Shown piece after piece: positions 26,161-34,900 of a stretch of DNA of 64,000 nt (position 1 is its first letter; each line of letters begins with the position of its first letter). Under the pieces are notes generated by a model. The model was not told the DNA's origin. It ran no database searches and worked only from the letters and a program-made list of their open reading frames with translations. The DNA is from an uncultured Eubacteriales bacterium (GTDB lineage: Bacteria > Bacillota > Clostridia > Saccharofermentanales > UBA5734). The stretch is from assembly GCA_903835065.1 (NCBI GenBank), contig CAILLO010000001.1:1-64000 (forward strand), in the 5' to 3' direction. The position numbers and the translations under genes were made by a program.

Positions 26161-26166
26161 TATAAT
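26161..26166 (+). promoter_or_regulatory. -10 box of the rubredoxin-like gene
   Basis: A perfect TATAAT lies 40 bases before the gene start, with only a T-rich segment (around 26137-26145) at the -35 position. It is divergent from the tRNA promoter; the two -35 regions almost touch. Confidence 0.5.
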
Positions 26167-26206
26167 GTCAGCGTACAGGACCCAGGGAATAAAAGGAGGA
26201 AGCAGC

Positions 26207-26539
26207 ATGGGCATTTTCCGTTGCACCGTTTGCGGCTACAAGTTCGAAGGTCCCGAAGCCCCCGAATTCTGCCCCAAGTGCGGCGCCCCCAAGGACAAGT
26301 TCATCGCCCTGGATGAAGAGAGCGCGAAGAAGGTCGTCTCCTCCGCCCGGACGAACAGCATCCACGCCGAGCTGATCGCGATCGCCGACCGCGTGATCGC
26401 CCTCGCCGAGGAAGGCATCGAGATCAACCTCGACCCGCCTTGCGTCGCGCTCTTCCACAAGGCCGTGACCGAGGCGACTCAGATCAGACAGCGAAGCAAG
26501 GCCGAAATCGAAGGACATATCGGCAAGGGCAAGTGGTAG
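26207..26539 (+). CDS. Rubredoxin-like domain protein
   Basis: The 110-residue protein begins with a rubredoxin-type iron site: FRCTVCGYKFEG (Cys6, Cys9) and EFCPKCGAPKDKF (Cys22, Cys25), the compact form found at the end of rubrerythrins. The remaining ~80 residues are helical (HAELIAIADRVIALAEEGIEINLDPP) and lack the ExxH metal pattern of a diiron domain. An electron-transfer or redox-sensing role in oxidative stress is a reasonable guess, not shown. The ATG at 26207 has AAAGGAGG 7 bases upstream; upstream in-frame codons overlap the promoter and are not coding. Confidence 0.8.
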   Translation: MGIFRCTVCGYKFEGPEAPEFCPKCGAPKDKFIALDEESAKKVVSSARTNSIHAELIAIADRVIALAEEGIEINLDPPCVALFHKAVTEATQIRQRSKAEIEGHIGKGKW

Positions 26540-26577
26540 ACGACGTTTCCCGGCTCGACCCCGCTTAGGTTCGGTTC

Positions 26578-26618
26578 CGAACGGCCGGCATTCTCCGAAA
26601 GGGGAAACCGGCCGTTCG
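26578..26618 (+). other. Long RNA hairpin with GAAA loop between two genes
   Basis: An 11-bp outer stem (26578-26588 with 26608-26618) encloses an inner 6-bp stem capped by GAAA (TTCTCC-GAAA-GGGGAA). No T run follows, so it is not an ordinary terminator. It ends 18 bases before the next start codon, close to its GGAGG. It may stabilise the mRNA or affect translation of the glycosyltransferase. Confidence 0.6.
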
Positions 26619-26635
26619 ACGAGGATGGAGGCCCG

Positions 26636-27871
26636 ATGATGCTGCCAGCGGTACCCAAGGCTTCCACCGAAGACCGCCATTGGCTCCTTTCGGCGACGAT
26701 GGGCCTGGGTCACGACCGCACGATCCGTCCTTTTCTCGGAGAGGCGATGGACGGAAAGGTCGTCTCGATCGGCGCCGATGAGAACTCCTCCTGGTTCGAG
26801 AGGGCCTTTCTCGGCGCGACGACCCGATTCTACAATTCCGTCTCCCGCATGGAGGACCGGTCCCGACTGGGGCATGCGGTCTTCCAGCTCTGCGACGGGA
26901 TGCAACGCTTCCCCGATTATGCTCCCGGCGTCGACCTGTCGAAGCCGAACGCCAACAACCGCCGCATCGACCGTCTCCTTGCCGCCGGATTCGGCAACCG
27001 ACCCTTCCAGGAAATCGCCCGCCGCCCCGCGCCCGTCCTGAGTTCCTTCTATCTGGCGACGCAGGAGGCGCTCCGCTACACCGAGTTTCCCGTCTATGGC
27101 CTGATCTGCGACGTGGAGTTCAACCGTGTCTGGCTTCCGACCCAGCCGAAGCATCCAAGGCTCTTCCACCTGGTCCCCACGCAGCGAACGGCCGACCGCA
27201 TGCTCGCGACCGGGGCGATCGCCGACCACATCCACGTCACGGGGTATCCGCTTCCCGTCGAGAACACCGGGACGGACGGCTCGGTGCTCCGCGAGGACTT
27301 CGCGGCCCGCGCCGTGCGATTGGCCAAGGGCTCCGCGGCGACCCGGACGCTGCTGTTCTGCATCGGAGGAGCGGGTGCCCAGATCGGCACGGCCTTCGAC
27401 CTCCTCCGCCAGATGGCCCCGCTGATCCGGGAGGGAAGGTACCGGTTCCTCGTCTCCTGTGGAAACAGCGCCGCCGTGAGGGACGCCGTCGCGAAGGAAT
27501 TCGCGCGGCTGCGCCTGCCGGAGTCGCGGATCGGAATCGTGTGCGGCAAGGACAAGGCCGCGTACTTCAGGACGTTCAATGAAACCCTGCGATCGACCGA
27601 CCTCCTGGTCACCAAGCCGTCGGAGCTCGTCTTCTACTGCGGATTGGGTATTCCGCTGCTGCTCACGTCCCCGCTCGGACACCAGGAAGTCAAGAACTCG
27701 GATTGGGCGCGCGGCATCGGAGCCGGAGAATTCCTCGACCGCAGGAACTTCCTCGCCTATCTCGGGGAGGGAATCGGATCGGGCAGATTCCTGGAAATGG
27801 CCGGCAAGGGACTAGCGACCGACAATGCGGGAGCCGTGGGTCGCATCCTGCAGATCGTGCACGGGAACTGA
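26636..27871 (+). CDS. Putative GT-B fold glycosyltransferase (MurG/diacylglycerol glycosyltransferase-like)
   Basis: The 411-residue protein is not a close match to anything I can name, but its pattern is that of the MurG/MGDG-synthase-like GT-B family. It has an N-terminal glycine/histidine segment (SATMGLGHDRTI), a middle HVTGYPLPV, a nucleotide-sugar strand LLFCIGGAGAQIG, and the C-terminal acceptor/donor loop LLVTKPSELVFYCGLGIPLLL. No signal peptide or membrane helix is evident, so it is likely cytoplasmic or peripheral. The start at 26636 (ATGATG) has GGAGG 5-8 bases upstream. A lipid glycosylation role is inferred only from fold-like motifs. Confidence 0.55.
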   Translation: MMLPAVPKASTEDRHWLLSATMGLGHDRTIRPFLGEAMDGKVVSIGADENSSWFERAFLGATTRFYNSVSRMEDRSRLGHAVFQLCDGMQRFPDYAPGVDLSKPNANNRRIDRLLAAGFGNRPFQEIARRPAPVLSSFYLATQEALRYTEFPVYGLICDVEFNRVWLPTQPKHPRLFHLVPTQRTADRMLATGAIADHIHVTGYPLPVENTGTDGSVLREDFAARAVRLAKGSAATRTLLFCIGGAGAQIGTAFDLLRQMAPLIREGRYRFLVSCGNSAAVRDAVAKEFARLRLPESRIGIVCGKDKAAYFRTFNETLRSTDLLVTKPSELVFYCGLGIPLLLTSPLGHQEVKNSDWARGIGAGEFLDRRNFLAYLGEGIGSGRFLEMAGKGLATDNAGAVGRILQIVHGN

Positions 27872-27878
27872 CGAAGAA

Positions 27879-27910
27879 GGAAGGGCCGTCCCGACCGGGA
27901 CGGCCCTTCC
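27879..27910. terminator. Bidirectional terminator between glycosyltransferase and tRNA-Leu(CAA)
   Basis: A perfect 14-bp stem (27879-27892 with 27897-27910), loop GACC. Neither side has a long T run (minus side TTCTTCGTC). Position between converging units supports the role. Confidence 0.7.
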
Positions 27911-27916
27911 GCTGAC

Positions 27917-28002
27917 TGGTGGGGATGAAGGGACTCGAACCCTTACGACATCGCTGCCGGCAGATTTTGAGTCTGCTGCGTCTGCCATTCCGCCACATCC
28001 CC
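27917..28002 (-). tRNA. tRNA-Leu (anticodon CAA)
   Basis: Minus-strand class II tRNA, 86 bases. The acceptor GGGGATG pairs with CATCCCC; the anticodon arm is CAGA-CTCAAAA-TCTG, anticodon CAA (decodes UUG); the long variable arm is CGGCAGCGATGTCG; CCA is encoded at 27917-27919. Confidence 0.95.
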
Positions 28003-28029
28003 GACGTCCCACTTTGGGCGGGCAGGCAA

Positions 28030-28059
28030 ATCGTATCACGGCGTCTTGAAATGTGTCAA
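28030..28059 (-). promoter_or_regulatory. Promoter of tRNA-Leu(CAA)
   Basis: On the minus strand a perfect TTGACA (28059-28054), an 18-base spacer and TACGAT (28035-28030). The same TACGAT -10 precedes tRNA-Leu(CAG). The -35 lies inside the spacer of the divergent pyr promoter. Confidence 0.75.
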
Positions 28060-28074
28060 ACCATCCGCTATATT
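28046..28074 (+). promoter_or_regulatory. Promoter of the pyr operon
   Basis: TTGAAA (28046-28051), exactly 17 bases, TATATT (28069-28074). Transcription would start near 28081, just before the PyrR-binding hairpin, leaving a leader of about 170 bases. Confidence 0.8.
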
Positions 28075-28084
28075 CAATGAAAGA

Positions 28085-28220
28085 CCTTTTAACCGGTCCT
28101 GCGAGTCCGGAAGGGTCGGCTGCAACTTCATCGTACACGCGCACCCCGGAACCCGAGGGGGCGCACCTGGCGGATAAGTGCCGGTCGAGCCTTCTGCGCG
28201 AAGCAGGAGGCTTTCCTTTT
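28085..28220 (+). promoter_or_regulatory. PyrR-dependent attenuator leader
   Basis: The leader has the two parts expected of PyrR control. At 28085-28114 is an anti-antiterminator-like hairpin: lower stem CCTT/AAGG, a one-sided TTAA bulge, upper stem CCGG/CCGG, and a loop TCCTGCGAGT that fits the PyrR-binding UCCnGnGAG pattern. At 28188-28212 is a 10-bp terminator stem (one G-U) followed by TTTCCTTTT (28212-28220). Known mechanism: UMP-bound PyrR stabilises the first hairpin and so allows termination. I did not find a convincing full antiterminator by eye. Confidence 0.85.
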
Positions 28221-28251
28221 GAAGACCGCTCGAGGCACGGAGGAGTCGCAG

Positions 28252-28812
28252 ATGACCGAAAAAGCCCTCCTGATGGACAGGATCGCGATGGAGCGGGCGA
28301 TCGTCCGGATCGCCCACGAGATCGTCGAGCGCAACAAGGGCGTCGCGGACCTCGCCCTGATCGGTATCCAACGGCGCGGCGTGCCGCTCGCGCAGCGCAT
28401 CGCGGACCGGATCGGATCGATCGAGGGGCATCGCCCGCAGACCGGCTATCTCGACATCACCTTCTACCGCGACGACCTGAGCATGCTCGCCGAGCACCCG
28501 GTCGTGAACGGAACGTCGATCGCCTTCCCCATGAACGGGATGCGGATCGTCCTCGTGGACGACGTCCTCTATACGGGGCGCACCGCGCGCGCCGCGATCG
28601 ACGCACTGTTCGACATGGGGCGACCCTCCGGGATCCAGCTGGCCGTCCTGATCGACCGCGGTCACCGCGAACTCCCGATCCGCGCGGACTATACGGGCAA
28701 GAACGTCCCGACGTCCAGCTCGGAGCTGGTCCACGTCTCGGTGGAGGAGATCGACGGCGAGGACGGCGTGCATCTCTTCGAAAGGGGGGACGGCCATGCA
28801 GCTTCGGAATAA
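28252..28812 (+). CDS. pyrR: Bifunctional pyr operon regulator / uracil phosphoribosyltransferase PyrR
   Basis: PyrR binds pyr mRNA in response to UMP and has uracil phosphoribosyltransferase activity. The 186-residue product has the PRPP motif [29 protein letters not shown] near residue 40 and the [11 protein letters not shown] segment typical of PyrR. I chose the ATG at 28252 because GGAGGAG lies 8 bases upstream and the attenuator ends 31 bases before it; an ATG at 28219 overlaps the terminator tail. The end overlaps pyrB by 17 bases. Context, the attenuator and family agree. Confidence 0.95.
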   Translation: MTEKALLMDRIAMERAIVRIAHEIVERNKGVADLALIGIQRRGVPLAQRIADRIGSIEGHRPQTGYLDITFYRDDLSMLAEHPVVNGTSIAFPMNGMRIVLVDDVLYTGRTARAAIDALFDMGRPSGIQLAVLIDRGHRELPIRADYTGKNVPTSSSELVHVSVEEIDGEDGVHLFERGDGHAASE

Positions 28813-29722
28813 GGACCTCCTCGGCATGAAGGAACTCGAGGCCGACGAAATCGACCTGATCCTGGAAAACGCGGCGACCCTGAAGCGCATTCTCGACTCC
28901 GGCAACAAGAAGACCGCGCACCTCCAGGGGAAGTCGGTCGTGACGCTCTTCTACGAGAACAGCACGCGGACGAGGCTGTCCTTCGAGATGGCCTCGAAGT
29001 TCATGGGCGCGGCGTCGGCCAACATCGCCAGTTCCGGCAGCAGCGTGCAGAAGGGCGAGAGCCTGCTCGACACGGTGCGGACGATCGACCGGATGGCCAC
29101 CGACATCCTCGTGATGAGGCACCCCCAGTCCGGCGCCCCGCACGGAATCGCGCCGAAGGTCAGGGTGTCCATCGTGAACGCCGGCGATGGGATGAACGAG
29201 CACCCGACGCAGGCGCTGCTCGACTTCCTCACGATGAAGGAGAAGTACGGCAGGCTCGAGGGGCTCGAGGTCGCGATCGTAGGCGATATCCTCCACAGCC
29301 GCGTCGCCCGCAGCAACATATGGGGTCTCGCGAAGATGGGCGCGCGCGTCCGGCTCGCGGGACCGCCGACGCTCCTGCCGCGGGAACTCGAGCGCACGGG
29401 TGCGAGGGTCTGTCGGACGGTCGACGAGGCGCTCGAGGGCGCGGACGTCGTGATGGGCCTTAGGATCCAGCTGGAGCGCATGAAGAGCGGGCTGGTCCCT
29501 TCGGTCGCCGAGTACGCGCGATTCTACGGGATCACGCCCGAGCGCCTGCGGCTCGCGAAGCCGGACGCCCTGCTGATGCACCCCGGCCCCTGCAACCACG
29601 GCGTCGAGATGCCGACGCTGGTCTACGAGTGTCCGCAGTCGGTCATCGACGAGCAGGTGACGAACGGCGTCGCAGTCCGCATGGCCGTCCTGTACCTGCT
29701 GACGGCGAGGAGGAACGCATGA
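28796..29722 (+). CDS. pyrB: Aspartate carbamoyltransferase catalytic subunit
   Basis: It joins carbamoyl phosphate and aspartate, the committed step of pyrimidine synthesis. The 308 residues contain the carbamoyl phosphate motif [11 protein letters not shown] (about 49-59), HPTQALLDF near 140, and [11 protein letters not shown]. There is no pyrI regulatory gene, as in Bacillota. Start overlaps pyrR; the stop overlaps pyrC by 4 bases. Confidence 0.96.
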   Translation: MQLRNKDLLGMKELEADEIDLILENAATLKRILDSGNKKTAHLQGKSVVTLFYENSTRTRLSFEMASKFMGAASANIASSGSSVQKGESLLDTVRTIDRMATDILVMRHPQSGAPHGIAPKVRVSIVNAGDGMNEHPTQALLDFLTMKEKYGRLEGLEVAIVGDILHSRVARSNIWGLAKMGARVRLAGPPTLLPRELERTGARVCRTVDEALEGADVVMGLRIQLERMKSGLVPSVAEYARFYGITPERLRLAKPDALLMHPGPCNHGVEMPTLVYECPQSVIDEQVTNGVAVRMAVLYLLTARRNA

Positions 29723-31011
29723 TGCGCACGCTGATCCGGGGTGGCCGCCTGGTCGACCCCGCTCGAAGGATCGACGGCCAGCGGGACGTCCTGATCGAGG
29801 ACGGCAAGGTCGCCCGCGTCGAACCGAACCTCGACGACGACGGTTCCTGCACCGTCGTCGATGCCCGGAACCGCCTCGTCCTGCCGGGGCTCGTCGACCC
29901 GCATTCCCACCTGCGCGACCCCGGCTTCGAGTACCGCGAGGACATCGCGACCGGCACCGCCGCGGCCGCCTGCGGCGGGTTCACGTCCGTCGCCTGCATG
30001 CCCAACACGAAGCCGGTCTGCGACAACGCCGCCGTCGTCGAATACATCCTCTCGAAGGCGAAGCGGGAGGGATCGGTCAACGTCTTCCCAATCGGGGCGA
30101 TCAGCCGCGGCCTCGCCGGACAGGAACTCGCCGAGATCGGCCTGATGGCCGCCTCCGGCATCGTCGCGGTGTCGGACGACGGCAAGCCCGTCGCCAACCC
30201 GGACCTGATGCGCAAGGCGCTGCAGTACGCCGCCGGCTTCGGCATCCCGGTGATCTCCCACTGCGAGGAGCCGTCGCTGTCCGCCGACGGACAGATGAAC
30301 GAAGGCTTCGTGTCGCTCCGGCTCGGGCTGCGCGGCATCCCGTCGACGGCCGAGGATGCGATGACCTCGCGCGAGATCCTGCTGGCCGAGTACCTCGGCG
30401 TGCCGGTCCACATCGCCCACGTCAGCACGGCCGGCTCGGTCGCGATGATCCGCTCGGCCAAGGCCCGCGGCGTGAAGGTGACCTGCGAGACCTGTCCGCA
30501 CTACTTCCTGCTGACCGACGAGGCCTGCCTCGGATTCAACACGCTGGCCAAGGTGAATCCGCCCCTGCGCGGCGCCGCCGATGTCGCGGCCGTCCTCGAG
30601 GGACTGGCCGACGGCACGGTCGACATGATTGCGACCGACCACGCCCCGCACCACGCCGATGAGAAGGATCTCGAATTCGCCCTGGCGAACTCCGGCATCA
30701 ACGGGTTCGAGACCGCCTTCGGCCTCTCGTACACCCGCCTCGTCGACGGAGGGGTCGTCTCCCTCGCCCGGTTCGTGGAGCTGATGTCGCTCGCTCCCTC
30801 GAATCTCCTGAAGCTCGGCCGCGGAACGCTCGCCCCCGGCGCGCCCGGCGACGTCACCGTCGTCGAGACGGGCGGACCCTGGACCTTCCACCGCGCGACG
30901 ATGCGCTCGAAATCGAAGAACACGCCCTTCGACGGGGCGACGATGACCGCCCGCGTCGCCGCCACCGTGGTCGCCGGCCGCGTGGTCTACCAGGTGGAGG
31001 AAATGGCATGA
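29719..31011 (+). CDS. pyrC: Dihydroorotase
   Basis: This zinc amidohydrolase closes carbamoyl aspartate to dihydroorotate. The 430-residue, class I type product has the metal motif DPHSHLRDPGFEYREDIATG around residues 55-75 (HxH), a central HCEEP and HIAHVSTAGS, and the C-terminal ATDHAPHHADEK. Two ATGs in a row start the gene; the first (29719) overlaps the pyrB stop. It ends with a 4-base overlap to pyrF. Confidence 0.95.
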   Translation: MMRTLIRGGRLVDPARRIDGQRDVLIEDGKVARVEPNLDDDGSCTVVDARNRLVLPGLVDPHSHLRDPGFEYREDIATGTAAAACGGFTSVACMPNTKPVCDNAAVVEYILSKAKREGSVNVFPIGAISRGLAGQELAEIGLMAASGIVAVSDDGKPVANPDLMRKALQYAAGFGIPVISHCEEPSLSADGQMNEGFVSLRLGLRGIPSTAEDAMTSREILLAEYLGVPVHIAHVSTAGSVAMIRSAKARGVKVTCETCPHYFLLTDEACLGFNTLAKVNPPLRGAADVAAVLEGLADGTVDMIATDHAPHHADEKDLEFALANSGINGFETAFGLSYTRLVDGGVVSLARFVELMSLAPSNLLKLGRGTLAPGAPGDVTVVETGGPWTFHRATMRSKSKNTPFDGATMTARVAATVVAGRVVYQVEEMA

Positions 31012-31967
31012 CCGCCTTCGCGGACCGGCTCTTCGCCGCCGTCGACCGGGTGCACAACCCGACCGTGCTCGGGCTCGACCCGAAGCTCGACTTCGTGCCC
31101 GCCTCGATCCGCGAGCGCGCAGTCCGCGCCTTCTCCGATCCGGCCCAGGCGACGGCCGAGGCCCTGCTCGAGTTCAACCGCCGGCTGATCGACGCGCTGT
31201 CGGACCTCGTGGCCGTCGTGAAGCCCCAGTTCGCCTATTACGAGATGCTCGGGCCCCATGGGGTCCGGTGCCTCGCGGACACGATCCGCCATGCGAAGGA
31301 CCGGGGGATGGTCGTCATCGCCGACGCCAAGCGCAACGACATCGGGCCGACGGCGGAGGCCTACGCCCGTTCGATTCTCGGGGAGACCGACCTCGTCGAC
31401 GGCACGAAGCACGCCTTCCTCGACGCGGACGCGGTCACGCTGAACGCCTACCTCGGCATCGACGGCGTCGAGCCCTTCCTCTCCGTCTGCGACCGCCTCG
31501 GCAAGGGCGTCTTCCTCCTGGTCCGGACGTCCAACCCCTCCGCCGTCGACTTCCAGGACCTGACGCTCGCCGACGGGCGCCTGCTCTATGAGGCAGTCGC
31601 CGCGAAGGTCACCGGGTGGGGCGCGACGCGGATCGCTTCGTGCGGCTATTCGAGCGTCGGCGCCGTCGTCGGCGCCACCTGGCCCGAACAGGCCCGGACG
31701 CTGCGCCGACTCATGCCGACCGCCCCGATCCTCGTACCGGGGTACGGGGCCCAGGGTGCGACCGCCGACGACGCGGCGGCGAACTTCGACGCGCAGGGGA
31801 GGGGAGCCGTCGTCAACGCCTCCCGCAGCCTGATGTGCGCCTACAACCTCAAGTACCACGAAGGCCGGCTCACGGCGGAGGACTTCGAGTCGGCCGCCCG
31901 CACGGAAGCCGCGCGCATGCGCGACGACCTTACCGCAGCGATCGGGAGGAAGAGAACCGATGCCTAG
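31008..31967 (+). CDS. pyrF: Orotidine 5'-phosphate decarboxylase (subfamily 2)
   Basis: It decarboxylates OMP to UMP, the last step of the pathway. At 319 residues it belongs to the longer subfamily 2: the catalytic DAKRNDIGPTAEAYA lies near residue 105, the front motif is NPTVLGLDPKLD, and the C-terminal PGYGAQGATADD loop binds phosphate. It is placed before carB rather than near pyrE as in Bacillus. Both ends overlap neighbours (4 and 8 bases). Confidence 0.94.
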   Translation: MTAFADRLFAAVDRVHNPTVLGLDPKLDFVPASIRERAVRAFSDPAQATAEALLEFNRRLIDALSDLVAVVKPQFAYYEMLGPHGVRCLADTIRHAKDRGMVVIADAKRNDIGPTAEAYARSILGETDLVDGTKHAFLDADAVTLNAYLGIDGVEPFLSVCDRLGKGVFLLVRTSNPSAVDFQDLTLADGRLLYEAVAAKVTGWGATRIASCGYSSVGAVVGATWPEQARTLRRLMPTAPILVPGYGAQGATADDAAANFDAQGRGAVVNASRSLMCAYNLKYHEGRLTAEDFESAARTEAARMRDDLTAAIGRKRTDA

Positions 31968-34900
31968 AATCCAGGAGATCCGCAAGGTCCTCGTCATCGG
32001 GTCCGGCCCGATCATCATCGGCCAGGCCGCCGAGTTCGACTATGCGGGCACCCAGGCCTGCCGCGCGCTGAAGGCCGAGGGGATCGAGGTCGTGCTGGTC
32101 AACAGCAACCCCGCGACGATCATGACCGACCGGGAGATGGCCGACCGTGTCTATCTCGAGCCGCTCCAGATCGACGTCGTGCAGCGGATCCTGCTCGAGG
32201 AGCGGGTCGACGGTCTGCTCGCCACTATGGGCGGCCAGACCGGCCTGAACTTCGCCATGGAGCTCGCCGAGAGCGGCTTCCTCGACCGGCATGGCATCCG
32301 CCTGCTCGGCACGCCCGCGAAGGGCATCCGCATGGGCGAGGACCGCGAGGAGTTCCGCGCGGCGATGATGCGCATCGGCGAACCCTGCATCCCGTCCGGC
32401 ACGGTCATGAACATCCCCGATGCAATCGCCAAGGCCGAGGAGATCGGCTACCCGGTGATCGTCCGACCGGCCTTCACGCTCGGCGGCACCGGCGGCGGCA
32501 TCGCCGACGATGAAGCTGAGCTTCGGGAATACGCCGCGACCGGGCTGGCCGCCAGCCGCGTCGGGCAGATCCTCGTCGAGCGCTGCATCGCCGGCTGGAA
32601 GGAGATCGAGTTCGAGGCCGTCCGCGACGCCAAGGGCAACGTGATCACGATCTGCAGCATGGAGAACATCGACCCGGTCGGCGTCCACACCGGAGACTCG
32701 ATCGTCATCGCGCCCGCGCAGACCCTGACGGACGTCGAGTACCAGACGCTCCGCACCGCCTCGCTCAAGATCGTCACCGAACTCGGCATCGTCGGCGGCT
32801 GCAACGTCCAGTACGCCCAGCACCCGACCAGCCGCGAGTACGCCGTGATCGAGGTCAACCCGCGCCTGTCCCGTTCGTCCGCCCTCGCCTCCAAGGCGAC
32901 GGGCTACCCGATCGCCAAGGTCGCGGCCCGCATCGGCATCGGCTACGGTCTCGACGAGATCCGCAACGAGGTCACCGGCTCCACCTACGCCTGCTTCGAG
33001 CCGACGATCGACTACATCGTGACCAAGATTCCCCGCTGGCCGTTCGACAAGTTCGTCCGGGCGCGCCGCACGCTCGGCACCCAGATGAAGGCGACCGGCG
33101 AGGTCATGTCGATCTCGAACACGCTCGAGGGGTCCTTCATGAAGGCCATCCGCTCCCTCGAGACCGGTTTCGTCGGCCTCGAGCTGCCCGCCCTGACCGC
33201 GCTTTCCGATGCGGAGCTCGAACTCCGCCTGCCGGTCGTCGACGATCTCCGCATCTTCGTGGTGGCCGAGGCCCTGCGCCGCGGCACGCCGATCGCGACC
33301 GTCCAGGACGTCACGAAGATCGACCCGTTCTTTCTCGGCAAGATCCGCAACATCGTCCGCCTCGAGGAGGAGCTGAAGGCCTACCGCGGGCGGCCCGCCG
33401 CCGCGATCCCCTACGCCGTCCTGCGCCAGGCCAAGCAGTGGGGCTTCACGGACGCCTGGATCGCGAAGATGGCCCAGGGCTCCGCCAGGGACGTCGCCGC
33501 GGTCCGCAAGGCCGCCGGACTGGTCGCCACCTACAAGATGGTCGACACCTGCGCCGCCGAGTTCGCCGCCGCCACGCCCTACTTCTATTCCACCTACGAT
33601 GGGGAGAACGAGGCGATCCCCTCCGACCGCAAGAAGGTCCTCGTGCTCGGTTCCGGCCCGATCCGCATCGGACAGGGCATCGAGTTCGACTACTGCTCGG
33701 TCCACTCCGTCTGGGCGCTGCGCGAACTCGGCTACGAGGCCATCATCGCCAACAGCAACCCCGAGACCGTCTCGACCGACTTCGACACGTCGGACCGCCT
33801 CTACTTCGAGCCGCTGACACCCGAGGACGTCGAGGCCATCATCGAGAACGAGAAGCCGATCGGCGCCATCTGCCAGTTCGGCGGCCAGACCGCCATCAAG
33901 CTCGTCAAGCCGATCGCCGCGACCGGCCTCCCGATCCTCGGCACGTCGCCGGACATGGTCGACGCCGCGGAGGACCGCGAACGCTTCGATGCGATCATGG
34001 AGGAGGCGAAGATCCCGCGCCCCGAGGGCCGGATGGTCTTCCGGACCGACGAGGCGCTCGCCGCGGCCGAGGAGCTGGGATATCCCGTGCTGTTGCGCCC
34101 GTCCTACGTGCTCGGCGGACAGGGGATGGTCATCACCTACAGCGACCAGGACGTCCGCGAATACATGGAAATCATCAACCTCACCGAACAGGAGCATCCG
34201 ATTCTCGTCGACAAGTACCTCATGGGCGTCGAGCTCGAGGTCGACGCGGTCTCGGACGGGAAGGACATCCTGATTCCCGGCATCATGGAGCACCTCGAGC
34301 GGGCCGGCATCCATTCCGGCGACTCGATCTCGATCTTCCCGGCCTACATCTCCGAGAAGATCCGCGAGACGATCATCGACTACACCGGACGCCTGGCGCG
34401 CGGCCTACAGATCGTCGGCCTCCTGAACATCCAGTTCATCCTCTTCAACGACCGCGTCTACGTGATCGAGGTCAACCCGCGGTCCAGCCGCACCGTGCCC
34501 TACATCAGCAAGGTGACCGGCATCCCGCTCGTCGCGATGGCCACCCGCGTCATGCTTGGAGGGAAGGTCGCCGACCTCGGCTACGGAACCGGCCTCTACG
34601 CCCGGTACCCGGCCGTCTACGCGATCAAGGCGCCCGTCTTCTCCTTCGAGAAGCTGCACGACGTCGACACGAGCCTCGGACCGGAGATGAAGAGCACCGG
34701 CGAGGTCCTCGGCCTGTCCACGAACTACGGCGAAGCGATGTTCAAGGCCATCCTGGCGTCCAATTTCCGCTTCCCGAAGCGGGGCGACGGCATCCTGATG
34801 ACCGTCCGGGACAGCGACAAGCCCGACCTGCTGCCTCTCGCCTTCAAGCTGTCCGCCATGGGCTTCGAGCTCTACGCCACCGGCGGCACCGCCCTGTACC

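Noticed and set aside
26099-26206. Longer N-terminus for the rubredoxin-like protein
   Set aside because: These in-frame codons cover the tRNA promoter and the TATAAT at 26161; the good ribosome site is at 26195-26201 before the ATG at 26207.
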